Below, piece by piece: positions 25,579-35,702 of a DNA stretch of 39,437 bases. Under the pieces are notes generated by a model. It saw nothing but the letters and a program-made list of their open reading frames with translations, was not told the origin of the DNA and made no database searches. The DNA is from Marmoricola sp. (lineage in GTDB: Bacteria; Actinomycetota; Actinomycetes; Propionibacteriales; Nocardioidaceae). The stretch is from contig JAOPYC010000082.1 of NCBI GenBank assembly GCA_025964795.1, forward strand, positions 1-39,437, written 5' to 3'. Each line of letters begins with the position of its first letter. Within the stretch, counting starts at the first letter, position 1. The position numbers and the translations under genes are program-made.

Positions 25579-27279
25579 CTACCAGAAGATGATGTTGAGG
25601 ATGACGACCATGACCAGGCCGATGCCGGCGAGGGTGTTCGGCGTCTGGTACCACGCCAGCGCACCCTCGTTCTCGTCGTGGAAGTCGGCCTTCGGCGTCA
25701 GCGAGTAGACCAACCCACGCAGCTCCGACTCCTTGCGCGGTTGGGTCACCGAGGTGACGGCCACGCTGACCAGGATGTCGACCACGAACGCGGCGCCCGC
25801 AGCGGTGAAGCTGGCGCCCTGGCCCGACAGCGACCAGACGCCGGTGGACAGCGAGCCCAGCACGTCGGTGCCGAGCACGCCGACCGCGATGGCCGCGAGC
25901 GTTCCGCTGACCAGGCCCGTCCAGGCGGCCGTCGCCGTCATCCGCTTCCAGAACATACCGAGGATGAACGTCGCGAACAGCGGTGCGTTGAAGAACCCGA
26001 ACAGCGTCTGCAGGTAGTCCATGATGTTCTGGTAGTTCCGGGCGATGAGTGCGGTGCCGATGGCGATCACGGTCGCTGCGAAGGTCGCGATCCGGCCGAC
26101 GCGCAGGTAGTAGTCGTCGCTGCGCTCCTTGACGATGTAGGTCTGCCACAGGTCGTAGGAGAACACCGTGTTGAAGGCCGAGATGTTGGCCGCCATGCCG
26201 GCCATGAACGAGGCGAGCAGGCCGGCGATCGCGATGCCCAGCATGCCGTTGGGCAGCAGGTCCCGGATCAGGTAGAGCAGCGAGTTGTTGTAGTCGAACG
26301 ACTTGCTGCCGTCGGCCTTGGCGCTGGCGACCTCGGAGGCCACGACCGCGGCGATCATGCCCGGGAAGATGACGATGAAGGGCACGAACATCTTCGGGAA
26401 CGCACCGATGATCGGCGAGCGCTGCGCGGCGGAGATCGAGCTCGAGGCCATCGCCCGCTGGACCTCGACGAAGTTGGTGGTCCAGTAGCCGAAGGAGAGG
26501 ACGAAGCCGAGGCCGAAGACGAGGCCGATCACCGAGAGCACCGGGCTGTCGATGCCGGTCAGGTTGGTGCCCGGCCACGAGCTCAGCTGGGCGGGTCCGT
26601 TGCCGGCCGCCGTGATCTTGTCCTTCAGGCCGCCGTAGCCGCCGACCTTGTGCAGGCCCACCAGGGTCAGCGGCAGCAGCGCCGCCACGATCACGAAGAA
26701 CTGCAGCACCTCGTTGTAGATCGCCGCCGAGAGGCCGCCGAGCGTGATGTAGGAGAGCACGATGATCGCCGCGACGACCAGCGAGATGTAGAGGTTCCAG
26801 CCGAGCAGGATGTTGACGATCTTGGCCAGCAGGAACAGGTTGATGCCCGCGATCAGCAGCTGCGCGATCGCGAAGCTCAGGGCGTTGACCAGGTGGGCCC
26901 CGGTGCCGAACCGTCGCCTCATGAACTCGGGGACCGAGCGCACCTTGGAGCCGTAGTAGAACGGCATCATCACGACGCCGAGGAACAGCATCGCGGGTAC
27001 GGCGCCGATCCAGAAGTAGTGCACCGTCGGGATGCCGAACTGGGCGCCGTTGGCGGACATGCCCATGATCTCGACCGCGCCGAGGTTGGCCGAGATGAAC
27101 GCCAGACCCGTGACCCACGCGGGCAGGGAGCGGCCGGAGAGGAAGAAGTCGATGCTCGTCGAGACCGAGCGTTTCGCCATCACCCCGATGCCGATGACGA
27201 AGGCGAAGTAGAGGGCGACGATGAGGTAGTCCACCCAGTTCGCGTCCAGCCTCAGCTGACCTTCAGCTGCCAGTACCAT
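25579..27279 (-). CDS. sodium:solute symporter (SSS/SGLT family)
   Basis: 566 residues with ~14 membrane segments. Family motifs: SIDFFLSGRSLPAWVTGLAF after TM1, ANLGAVEIMGMSANGAQFG in the Na+/substrate TM, VRSVPEFMRRRFG, and YITLGGLSAAIYNEVLQFF (the GGLSAv..td..Q signature). The overall order is close to SGLT-type sugar carriers recalled from memory (e.g. vSGLT), including AQRSPIIGAFPKMFVPFIVIFPGM. The divergent neighbour galE hints at a sugar such as galactose, but that is weak. ATG 27279 is chosen for its GGGAGG ribosome site; an in-frame start at 27396 would run through the divergent galE promoter and start. Confidence 0.92.
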   Translation of the reverse strand: MVLAAEGQLRLDANWVDYLIVALYFAFVIGIGVMAKRSVSTSIDFFLSGRSLPAWVTGLAFISANLGAVEIMGMSANGAQFGIPTVHYFWIGAVPAMLFLGVVMMPFYYGSKVRSVPEFMRRRFGTGAHLVNALSFAIAQLLIAGINLFLLAKIVNILLGWNLYISLVVAAIIVLSYITLGGLSAAIYNEVLQFFVIVAALLPLTLVGLHKVGGYGGLKDKITAAGNGPAQLSSWPGTNLTGIDSPVLSVIGLVFGLGFVLSFGYWTTNFVEVQRAMASSSISAAQRSPIIGAFPKMFVPFIVIFPGMIAAVVASEVASAKADGSKSFDYNNSLLYLIRDLLPNGMLGIAIAGLLASFMAGMAANISAFNTVFSYDLWQTYIVKERSDDYYLRVGRIATFAATVIAIGTALIARNYQNIMDYLQTLFGFFNAPLFATFILGMFWKRMTATAAWTGLVSGTLAAIAVGVLGTDVLGSLSTGVWSLSGQGASFTAAGAAFVVDILVSVAVTSVTQPRKESELRGLVYSLTPKADFHDENEGALAWYQTPNTLAGIGLVMVVILNIIFW

Positions 27280-27379
27280 CGAGCCTCCCGGAATCAGATC
27301 GCGCATCGGACCGAGTGGCACGTTACTCCCCGAGGGCGGGAACCCGGCCGACAGCACGTTCCCCCTCTGGAGGTTTTTC

Positions 27380-28354
<975 letters not shown>

Positions 28355-28361
28355 TCGCCCC

Positions 28362-29126
28362 ATGACCTCCATCACCGACCTGTTCTCCCTCGACGGCAAG
28401 GTCGTCGTCGTCACCGGAGCCTCTTCCGGCCTCGGCGTCGCCTTCGCCCAGGGGTTCGCCGAGGCCGGCGCCCACGTCGCCCTGGGTGCCCGTCGCGCCG
28501 ACCGGCTGGCGGACACGGCCGCCCTCGTCGCGGCGGCCGGCCGCCGCGCGATCAGTGTCGCCACCGACGTCGCCTCTCCCCAGGCCTGCACGGACCTGGT
28601 CGAGGCCGCGATGGCCGAGTTCGGCCGGGTCGACGTGCTCGTCAACAACGCGGGCATCGGCACCGCCGTACCCGCCACCCGGGAGACGCCGGACGAGTTC
28701 CGCCAGGTGATCGACGTGAACCTCAACGGCTGCTACTGGATGGCTCAGGCCTGCGGCCGGGTGATGCAGCCCGGCTCGTCGATCATCAACATCTCCTCGG
28801 TCCTCGGCCTGACCACCGCCGGACTCCCCCAGGCCGCGTACGCCGCGTCCAAGGCCGGCCTGATCGGCCTCACCCGCGACCTGGCCCAGCAGTGGACCGG
28901 CCGCAAGGGCATCCGGGTGAACGCGATCGCCCCGGGCTTCTTCGACTCCGAGATGACCGACAGCTATCCCGAGGGCTACCTCGAGAGCCAGGGCGCTCGC
29001 ATCCCGGTCGGCCGCAAGGGTGACCCCCGCGAGCTCGCGGCGACCGCCGTCTTCCTCGCCTCGGACGCCGCCGGCTACATCACGGGCCAGACCCTCCCCG
29101 TCGACGGCGGCATGACGATCACCTGA
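28362..29126 (+). CDS. classical SDR family oxidoreductase (FabG-like)
   Basis: 254 residues with all classical SDR motifs: TGASSGLG (cofactor, ~19-26), NNAG, catalytic Ser in NISSVLG, YAASK, and PGFFDSEM after the active site. ATDVAS and an Arg-rich stretch (GARRADRL) after the second strand suggest NADP(H). The C-terminus ITGQTLPVDGGMTIT is as in beta-ketoacyl reductases and sugar/alcohol dehydrogenases. CATGAT lies six bases before the ATG, but cotranscription with galE is also likely. Substrate unknown. Confidence 0.92.
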   Translation: MTSITDLFSLDGKVVVVTGASSGLGVAFAQGFAEAGAHVALGARRADRLADTAALVAAAGRRAISVATDVASPQACTDLVEAAMAEFGRVDVLVNNAGIGTAVPATRETPDEFRQVIDVNLNGCYWMAQACGRVMQPGSSIINISSVLGLTTAGLPQAAYAASKAGLIGLTRDLAQQWTGRKGIRVNAIAPGFFDSEMTDSYPEGYLESQGARIPVGRKGDPRELAATAVFLASDAAGYITGQTLPVDGGMTIT

Positions 29127-29155
29127 CGTCACCACGGTCTCGGACCCGACGGTTC

Positions 29156-29172
29156 TGCGGTCGAGGACCGCA
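29156..29172. terminator. hairpin downstream of the SDR gene
   Basis: TGCGGTC, loop GAG, GACCGCA: a perfect 7-bp stem 30 bases after the SDR stop, without a T tract. It may end the galE-SDR transcript. Confidence 0.35.
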
Positions 29173-29208
29173 CCCGGTCCGCCGGTCTCGGTGCCCCCGT
29201 GACACGAG

Positions 29209-29279
29209 GACGATCAACTCGCGGCCCACGATGACCTCGGCACGCTCAGGCACGCCACCTGTCGGGCGAGTTGATCGTC
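29209..29279. repeat. 71-base element bounded by perfect 14-bp inverted repeats
   Basis: GACGATCAACTCGC (29209-29222) and its exact complement (29266-29279) flank a 43-base spacer. The spacer holds a direct repeat GGCACGC at 29239-29245 and 29249-29255. It lies in the 232-base gap between the SDR and stress-protein genes, which has no other gene. It could be an interspersed palindromic (REP-like) or miniature mobile element, or a strong transcript hairpin. Confidence 0.65.
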
Positions 29280-29327
29280 GCTGTGGTCGCTACGCCAGCC
29301 GAGCAGTGGTCACCGGCGGCGGGGAGC

Positions 29328-29345
29328 CAAACGACCATCTGTTTG
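29328..29345. promoter_or_regulatory. dyad upstream of YflT-like gene
   Basis: CAAAC-N8-GTTTG lies 13 bases before the ATG at 29359 and overlaps where a promoter or operator would be. No regulator can be named. Confidence 0.25.
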
Positions 29346-29358
29346 CGAGACTGGAGGC

Positions 29359-29853
29359 ATGAGCCCGCAGCAGAACCTCCGCATCCCCTCCTCCGCCCTT
29401 ACGCTCGACTTCCCGATGTCGCTGGGCGTCTACGACCGCTACGAGCAGGCCCAGAAGGCGGTCGACTTCCTCTCCGACCACGAGTTCCCCGTGCAGAACT
29501 GCCTGATCGTCGGCACCGACCTCAAGCAGGTCGAGCGCGTCACCGGCCGGCTGACCAAGGGCAAGGTCGCTGCCGGTGGCCTGCTCTCCGGCATCTGGAT
29601 GGGCCTGTTCGTCGGGCTCGTGCTCTCGCTCTTCGGCACCGGCAGCACGCTGTCGATCATCTTGTCGACCATGCTCTTCGGGGCGATCTTCGGTCTCGTC
29701 TTCGCGATGGCCGGTTACGCCGCCACCCGTGGGCAGCGCGACTTCACCTCGGTCTCGCAGGTCGTCGCCACCCGCTACGAGGTGCTGGTCGAGCACAAGT
29801 TCGCGGAGCAGGGCCGCCAGCTCCTCGCCCAGCTGTCCGGTCCGACCATCTGA
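29359..29853 (+). CDS. YflT-type general stress protein with glycine-zipper membrane segments
   Basis: 164 residues. The N-terminal part (LGVYDRYEQAQKAVDFLSDHEFPVQNCLIVGTDLKQVE, broken here at the family's loop) fits the YflT/heat-induced stress domain, which resembles a ferredoxin-like fold. The middle has two hydrophobic Gly-rich helices (AAGGLLSGIWMGLFVGLVLSL and TMLFGAIFGLVFAMAGYAA) that probably insert in the membrane. GGAGG ahead of the ATG sets the start. The biochemical role of the family is not known. It lies between an inverted-repeat element and a flavin monooxygenase, which probably has its own promoter. Confidence 0.8.
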   Translation: MSPQQNLRIPSSALTLDFPMSLGVYDRYEQAQKAVDFLSDHEFPVQNCLIVGTDLKQVERVTGRLTKGKVAAGGLLSGIWMGLFVGLVLSLFGTGSTLSIILSTMLFGAIFGLVFAMAGYAATRGQRDFTSVSQVVATRYEVLVEHKFAEQGRQLLAQLSGPTI

Positions 29854-29907
29854 CAGTCCTTCCGGTCAGATCGATGAGACGCGACGGCGCTCGCGGGCGA
29901 TGACCTC

Positions 29908-29913
29908 TAGGGT
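29908..29913 (+). promoter_or_regulatory. -10 element of leaderless flavin monooxygenase gene
   Basis: TAGGGT ends six bases before the ATG at 29920, with no ribosome binding site in between. Confidence 0.5.
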
Positions 29914-29919
29914 GCTGGC

Positions 29920-31368
29920 ATGCCCCAGCCCTCCATTACCATCATCGGCGCCGGATTCGGCGGACTCGGCACCGCCATGGAGCTCAAGCACGCCGGCTAC
30001 ACCGACGTCACGATCCTGGAGAAGGCCGACGGCGTCGGTGGCGTCTGGCGCCACAACGACTACCCCAACGCGGCCTGTGACGTGCCCTCGTCGCTCTACT
30101 CCTGGTCGTTCGCGCCCAACCCGGACTGGCCGCACCGCTACTCCGAGCAGGACGAGATCCTCGCCTACATCGAGCGCACCGCCGCCGACCAGGGCGTCCT
30201 CGACCAGGTCCGCACCGGTGTCGAAGTGGCCACCGCGACGTACGACGAGGCCACGCGCTCCTGGCACCTGACCACCACCAGCGGCGAGCAGGTCGACACC
30301 GACGTGCTGATCAGCGCCGTGGGGCAGCTGTCGCGCCCGTCGATCCCGCCCATCCCCGGGGTCGGCAGCTTCACCGGCCCCGCCTTCCACTCCGCCCAGT
30401 GGGACCACTCGGTCGACCTCACCGGCAAGCGGATCGCGGTCCTGGGCACGGGCGCGAGCGCTATCCAGTTCGTCCCGGGCATCCAGCCCGAGGCCGCCCA
30501 CGTCACGGTGTTCCAGCGCTCGGCGCCGTACGTCGTGACCAAGGTGAACCGGGCGTACACCGACACGCACGGCAAGCTCTTCCGGCGCTACCCGAGGACC
30601 CAGGCGTTCGGACGCAACCTGACCTGGGTGATCACCGAGCAGTTCAACAAGGCGCTGCTCGAGGGCACGCCGATGAAGAAGGCGACCGAGCTGATCTGGA
30701 AGGCCCAGCTCCTCCGCCAGGTCCGCGACCGGGAGCTGCGCGCGAAGCTGGTCCCCGACTACCCGTTCGGCTGCAAGCGGGTGCTGTTCTCCAACGCCTG
30801 GTATCCCGCCCTCGCGCAGCCCAACGTCGACGTGGTCACCGAGCCCGTCGTCGAGGTGCTGCCCGACGGCGTCCGCAGCCAGGACGGGACGCTGCACGAG
30901 GTCGACGTGATCATCTACGGCACCGGCTTCGCCGCCACCGAGTTCCTCGCCCCGATGCAGGTGACCGGGGTCGGTGGCGCCGACCTCCAGTCGGTCTGGG
31001 AGAAGGGCGCCCGCGCCTACCTCGGGCTCTGCGTGCCGGACTTCCCCAACCTCTTCGTGGTCTACGGGCCCAACACCAACCTCGGGGGCAGCTCGGTGAT
31101 CAACATGCTCGAGGCGTCGTCGCGGGCGATCACCACGCTGCTGCGGCACACCGAGAGCCGCGCGGCGAGGTCGATCGCCGTCCGCCCCGACGTGGAGGAG
31201 CGGTTCGACACCGAGATGCAGGAGCGGCTCGCCACCAGCGTCTGGGCGAGCTGCCACAACTGGTACCACCAGGACGGCGGCCGGATCAGCACCAACTGGC
31301 CCGGGCTGGTCAAGGAGTACCAGCAGCGCTGCGACAACCTCGACCTCGACGAGTTCGTCACCGCCTGA
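29920..31368 (+). CDS. flavin-containing monooxygenase, Baeyer-Villiger type
   Basis: Inserts an oxygen atom into ketones (Baeyer-Villiger) or oxidises N/S atoms, using FAD and NADPH. 482 residues: FAD site GAGFGG near residue 10, GVGGVWRHNDYPNAACD, the BVMO fingerprint FTGPAFHSAQWDHS (FxGxxxHxxxW), NADPH site LGTGASAIQ, and the late GTGF motif (IIYGTGFAATEF). Shorter than typical cyclohexanone monooxygenases (~540) but normal for the actinobacterial FMO/BVMO group, such as the EtaA-like enzymes. It ends one base before the convergent APC permease. The substrate is unknown. Confidence 0.93.
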   Translation: MPQPSITIIGAGFGGLGTAMELKHAGYTDVTILEKADGVGGVWRHNDYPNAACDVPSSLYSWSFAPNPDWPHRYSEQDEILAYIERTAADQGVLDQVRTGVEVATATYDEATRSWHLTTTSGEQVDTDVLISAVGQLSRPSIPPIPGVGSFTGPAFHSAQWDHSVDLTGKRIAVLGTGASAIQFVPGIQPEAAHVTVFQRSAPYVVTKVNRAYTDTHGKLFRRYPRTQAFGRNLTWVITEQFNKALLEGTPMKKATELIWKAQLLRQVRDRELRAKLVPDYPFGCKRVLFSNAWYPALAQPNVDVVTEPVVEVLPDGVRSQDGTLHEVDVIIYGTGFAATEFLAPMQVTGVGGADLQSVWEKGARAYLGLCVPDFPNLFVVYGPNTNLGGSSVINMLEASSRAITTLLRHTESRAARSIAVRPDVEERFDTEMQERLATSVWASCHNWYHQDGGRISTNWPGLVKEYQQRCDNLDLDEFVTA

Positions 31369-31369
31369 C

Positions 31370-33304
31370 TCAGCCGACGTGCACGTGCGGCCTCCGGTCG
31401 CGGTCGGGCTCGGCCCGGCGGAGGACCTCGCGCGTGGTCGGGGCGACCTCGCCGCGGCCCAGCAGCAGGAAGCGCAGGAAGTTGCGCACCGGGCTGCCCT
31501 CGGTCCACTCGAAGTAGATGTGCGGCGTCACCCCGGTGAGGTCGCGGACCTCGAGGAGCAGCGCGGCGAGGGCGTTGGCCACCGAGGACGACTCGAGGGT
31601 GAGCACCCGGTAGCGCCCGTGCAGCACCTCGCCGTGGACGTCCTGACGGCTCTCGAAGTCGGACGGGTCGGTGACGGTCACCTCGACGAAGACGACGTCG
31701 GCGTCGGGCGGCAGGTCGTGGTCGCGCCGGATCTGGCGCTCCTTGGCGGCGTACTCCTCCACGTCGCGGTCGTCGGCCTCGTTGGCCACCAGCCGGATGG
31801 TGCGGCGGGCGCAGTCGCGGACGAAGCGCTTCGCGGTCGCGTCGAGGTGTACGTCGGTCACGCGGAGCTCGAACGAGCGACCGAGGCGCGACACCAGCGA
31901 GACGAGCACGATCGCCGCGATGAAGCACGCGCCGATCTTCACCCCGTCGGGGCGCTCGATCACGTTGTCGACCGTCGTGTACGCGAACACGGCCGTGATC
32001 AGGCCGAACGCGACGGTCAGCTTGCGCTGCCCGGCCCGGCGGGCCGCCAGGGTCACCGCGACGGCCGCACTGGTGATCAGCACCAGGACGCCCGTGGCGT
32101 AGGCACCTCCCTGGGCGTTGACGTCGGCATCGAAGATCCAGGTGATCAGGAACGCGGTGCCCGTCAGCACCAGCACGAGGGGGCGGATCGCACCGGCCCA
32201 CTCGGGCGCCATGCCGTAGCGCGGCAGGTAGCGCGGCAGCAGGTTGAGCAGGCCCGCCATCGCGGAGGCTCCGGCGAACCACAGGATGGCGATCGTCGAG
32301 ACGTCGTACGCCGTGCCGAAGCCGTTGCCGAGGTACTTGTGGGCCAGGAAGGCGAGCGCGCGACCACTGGCTGCTCCCCCGTCCTCGAAGGACGCGGCCG
32401 GGATCAGCAGGGTGGTGGCGAACGAGCTGGCCACCAGGAAGACGCTCATCAGCACCGCGGCCCAGGTGAGCAGCTTCTTGGTGTCGCGGATCCTTCCGGC
32501 GGGGCGCTCCTCGGGCTCGCCCGCGTCACCGCTGACGTGCGGCATCACCGCGACACCGGTCTCGAAGCCCGAGAGGCCCAGCGCCAGCTGCGGGAACACC
32601 ATCAGCGCGACGGCCACCATCATCACCGGATTGCCGTGGGCGGTGGTCAGCGCCGACCCCCAATCAGGCACGACCGACGGGTGCTGGACCACCTGCCACA
32701 GGGCGACCACGAGGACGATCGCGTTGAGGAACAGGTAGACGGCCACCAGCCCCACGGCCAGCCAGATCGCCTCGCCGAAGCCGCGAAGGAACACCGCGCC
32801 GAGCAGGGCCAGCAGGCCCAGGGTGATCCAGAGCTCCTGGCCGTGCAGGAAGCTCGGCACGTAGGGGTTCTCCACCACGTGGGCGGAGGCGTCCGCAGCC
32901 GACAGGGTCATGGTGATGATGAAGTCGGTGGCCGCGAAGCCCAGCAGCACCAGCACGAAGATCTTGCCGCGCCAGAAAGGCAGCAGCCGCTCCAGCATCG
33001 CGATGGAGCCCTGGCCGTGCGGGCTCTCCTCAGCCACCCGCCGGTAGACCGGAAGGGCACCCAGCAAGGTGACCGCGACCAGCACCAGCGTCGCGATCGG
33101 TGAGAGCAGGCCGGCCGCCAGCGCCGCGATGCCGGGCTGGTAGCCGAGGGTGGAGAAGTAGTCGACGCCGGTCAGGCACATCACCTGCCACCACGGCTTA
33201 CCCTCGCGGGCAGGGGCCCTGGTGCCCTTCTCGGTGCTGGGCACCAGCCAGTGGCGGACGGGCCTGCGCGGTGCGGTGGCAGGGGAGGTCAGAGTCGTTG
33301 TCAC
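31370..33304 (-). CDS. APC superfamily permease with large cytoplasmic C-terminal domain, possibly KdpDE-regulated
   Basis: About 644 residues from GTG 33304. A cytoplasmic N-terminus leads to ~12 membrane spans, the first beginning [26 protein letters not shown] (broken at the APC helix-1 glycine region). [18 protein letters not shown] after TM2-3 and [17 protein letters not shown] (the APC TM6 motif) follow. The last ~190 residues are soluble and start [25 protein letters not shown] proteins carry amino acids, but KUP/KimA-type members with similar soluble tails carry K+. The divergent KdpD/KdpE genes and shared operator-like repeats make potassium, or an osmolyte, a reasonable but unproven substrate. 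An N-terminal extension to 33457 is open but crosses the operator region. Confidence 0.85.
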   Translation of the reverse strand: MTTTLTSPATAPRRPVRHWLVPSTEKGTRAPAREGKPWWQVMCLTGVDYFSTLGYQPGIAALAAGLLSPIATLVLVAVTLLGALPVYRRVAEESPHGQGSIAMLERLLPFWRGKIFVLVLLGFAATDFIITMTLSAADASAHVVENPYVPSFLHGQELWITLGLLALLGAVFLRGFGEAIWLAVGLVAVYLFLNAIVLVVALWQVVQHPSVVPDWGSALTTAHGNPVMMVAVALMVFPQLALGLSGFETGVAVMPHVSGDAGEPEERPAGRIRDTKKLLTWAAVLMSVFLVASSFATTLLIPAASFEDGGAASGRALAFLAHKYLGNGFGTAYDVSTIAILWFAGASAMAGLLNLLPRYLPRYGMAPEWAGAIRPLVLVLTGTAFLITWIFDADVNAQGGAYATGVLVLITSAAVAVTLAARRAGQRKLTVAFGLITAVFAYTTVDNVIERPDGVKIGACFIAAIVLVSLVSRLGRSFELRVTDVHLDATAKRFVRDCARRTIRLVANEADDRDVEEYAAKERQIRRDHDLPPDADVVFVEVTVTDPSDFESRQDVHGEVLHGRYRVLTLESSSVANALAALLLEVRDLTGVTPHIYFEWTEGSPVRNFLRFLLLGRGEVAPTTREVLRRAEPDRDRRPHVHVG

Positions 33305-33342
33305 ACCAGCAGCCAACACCGGCCAATCGCCGATTTCCCGCG

Positions 33343-33405
33343 TCCTAACAGCATCCTGACGCCGGTGTGAGCCACGCGTCACCGCCCGTTCGGATCCTGT
33401 TAGGA
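33343..33405. promoter_or_regulatory. mirrored operator-like repeats between APC permease and kdpDE operon
   Basis: TCCTAACAGCATCC (33343-33356) and GGATCCTGTTAGGA (33392-33405) are inverted copies matching at 13 of 14 positions, one facing each divergent gene. Each copy also contains a tandem pattern with an 11-bp period (e.g. on the minus strand TCAGGATGCTG then TTAGGACGCGG, 8 of 11 identical), typical of OmpR/PhoB-family binding sites. KdpE, encoded 1.5 kb away, is the obvious candidate binder. Confidence 0.6.
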
Positions 33406-33443
33406 ACGCCCTCCCGGCTCCGGCGACGAGGTGTGATGGACCC

Positions 33444-33821
33444 ATGCCCACGACCACCCAGCAGCGTCCCTCGCCGACGCACGCGCTGCCGCGGATGACC
33501 GGCGAGGCCGGCGTCCGCTACGGCCTGGCCCACGCCGGTCTGGTCCTGGTCGCGCTGGCCGCCGCGGCGACGCACGTCCCGCTCGCCGGCGCCCTCGTCC
33601 TGCTCACCCTCGCCGCCCTCGTCGGTGCTCGCGGCCTGGGTGTCGGCTGGCGGGTGGCGATCGCCCTCGCCGCCTGGGCCATCTGGACGGGCTTCTTCGA
33701 GCACAGCGTGGGGGTGCTGACCTTCTCCGGCGGCGACCTGGTCCGGCTCGCCGCGCTCACCGGCCTGGCGGCAGCCTGCACCCACCGGGTCGTGCGCCCC
33801 TGGTCCAGACTGGCACCGTGA
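33444..33821 (+). CDS. small membrane protein ahead of KdpD-like kinase
   Basis: 125 residues with about four membrane segments ([57 protein letters not shown]). I do not recognise the family. Its TGA overlaps the GTG of the KdpD-like kinase (GTGA), so the two are coupled; it may be a sensor partner replacing the missing N-terminal part of KdpD. The start ATG has no strong ribosome site. A Pro/Thr-rich N-terminal tail of ~20 residues precedes the first helix. Confidence 0.75.
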   Translation: MPTTTQQRPSPTHALPRMTGEAGVRYGLAHAGLVLVALAAAATHVPLAGALVLLTLAALVGARGLGVGWRVAIALAAWAIWTGFFEHSVGVLTFSGGDLVRLAALTGLAAACTHRVVRPWSRLAP

Positions 33822-34917
33822 AGGAACGCGGCACCTCGCTCGGCAGTCGACGGCTGCTCGCCGGGTACCTGCTGGCCGTCGCGCTCCCGGCGCTGGCGAC
33901 CCTGGCCCTGAGCCCGCTCCGGGGCAGCCTCAACCTGAGCAGCGACGTGCTCGTCTTCCTGCTGGCGACGGTGGTCGCGGCCCTGGTCGGTGGGCTCGGT
34001 CCCGCCCTCGTCTCGGCCGCCGCCGGCGCCATGCTCCTCAACTACTTCTTCACCGAGCCCCTGCACACGCTGAGCGTCAGCGACCCGAACAACGCCGTCG
34101 CCCTGGTGGTGTTCGTGCTGGTCGCGCTGCTGGTGAGCTCCGCGGTCGACCTCGCCGCCCGGCGTACGAACGAGGTCGCGGGGCTGGCCGAGATCGACCG
34201 CACCCGGACGGCGCTGCTCGCGGCCGTGGGTCACGACCTGCGCACCCCGCTGGCCGCCGCCAAGGCCGCCGTGTCGACCCTGCGCAGCGTCGACCTCGAC
34301 CTCGTCGCGGCCGACCGGCGCGAGCTCTTGGCCACCACCGACGAGTCCCTCGACAGCCTCACGGGCCTGATCGAGAACCTGCTCGACATGAGCCGGCTCC
34401 AGGCGGGGGCGATGGCCGTGCGGCTGCGCACGGTCTCGCTCGAGGAGGTCGTCGGCCGCGCTCTCGACGGGCTCGGGCCTTCGTCCGCCCTGGTCGCGGT
34501 GGACCTGGGCGCTGACTCGGACGTGGAGGCGGACCCGGGGCTGCTGGAGCGGGTGCTGGTGAACCTGCTCGCCAACGCGCTGAGGTTCTCCCCTCCCGAC
34601 CGCGTCCCGGCCCTGACCGTGGAGCGCACGGCTCACGAGGTGGTCGTCCGGGTAGTCGACCACGGCCCCGGCATCCCCGCCGACCAGTGGGAGCAGGTCT
34701 TCCTGCCGTTCCAGCGTCTCGGCGACACCGACAACACCACCGGGGTCGGCCTCGGGCTGGCCCTCTCCCGCGGCCTCACCGAGGCCTTGGGCGGAAGCCT
34801 CCGGCCGGAAGAGACTCCCTCGGGCGGCCTGACGATGGTGCTCCGGCTGCGCGCCGGCGTGCCGGGCGAGACCAGGCCCCAGCCGGGCCTGCGCGAACGC
34901 GCGGCGGGAGACGCCTC

Positions 34918-34921
<4 letters not shown>
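33818..34921 (+). CDS. KdpD-like sensor histidine kinase lacking the N-terminal KdpD/USP half
   Basis: 367 residues against ~850-900 for full KdpD. It contains only the C-terminal half: the DUF4118 four-helix membrane domain (~12-112, with the diagnostic LLNYFFTEPLHTLSVSDPN, split at the family loop), HisKA with GHDLRTPL (His139), and HATPase_c with NLLANALRFSPP, DHGPGIP and GVGLGLALS. The osmosensing KdpD domain and the universal-stress/c-di-AMP-binding domain are absent. GTG start overlaps the upstream gene, and its TGA overlaps kdpE. No kdpFABC genes are in the window. Confidence 0.92.
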
Positions 34922-35595
<674 letters not shown>

Positions 35596-35656
35596 CCGGC
35601 TGCCGTTCACGATGAATTCGGCCTGAGATCTGGCTCACAGACGGATCGACCGTGAT

Positions 35657-35684
35657 GATGTGGGGTACTCGGACCCCACTCATC
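35657..35684 (+). promoter_or_regulatory. 5'-leader hairpin ahead of diiron enzyme operon
   Basis: GTGGGGT, loop ACTCGG, ACCCCAC form a perfect 7-bp stem, extended by GAT/ATC across a two-base bulge. It ends five bases before the GGAGG ribosome site (35689-35693). It may be a DNA operator dyad or an RNA element controlling the operon; it has no T tract, so it is not a normal terminator. Confidence 0.5.
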
Positions 35685-35702
35685 TCACGGAGGTTCCTTT
35701 CC

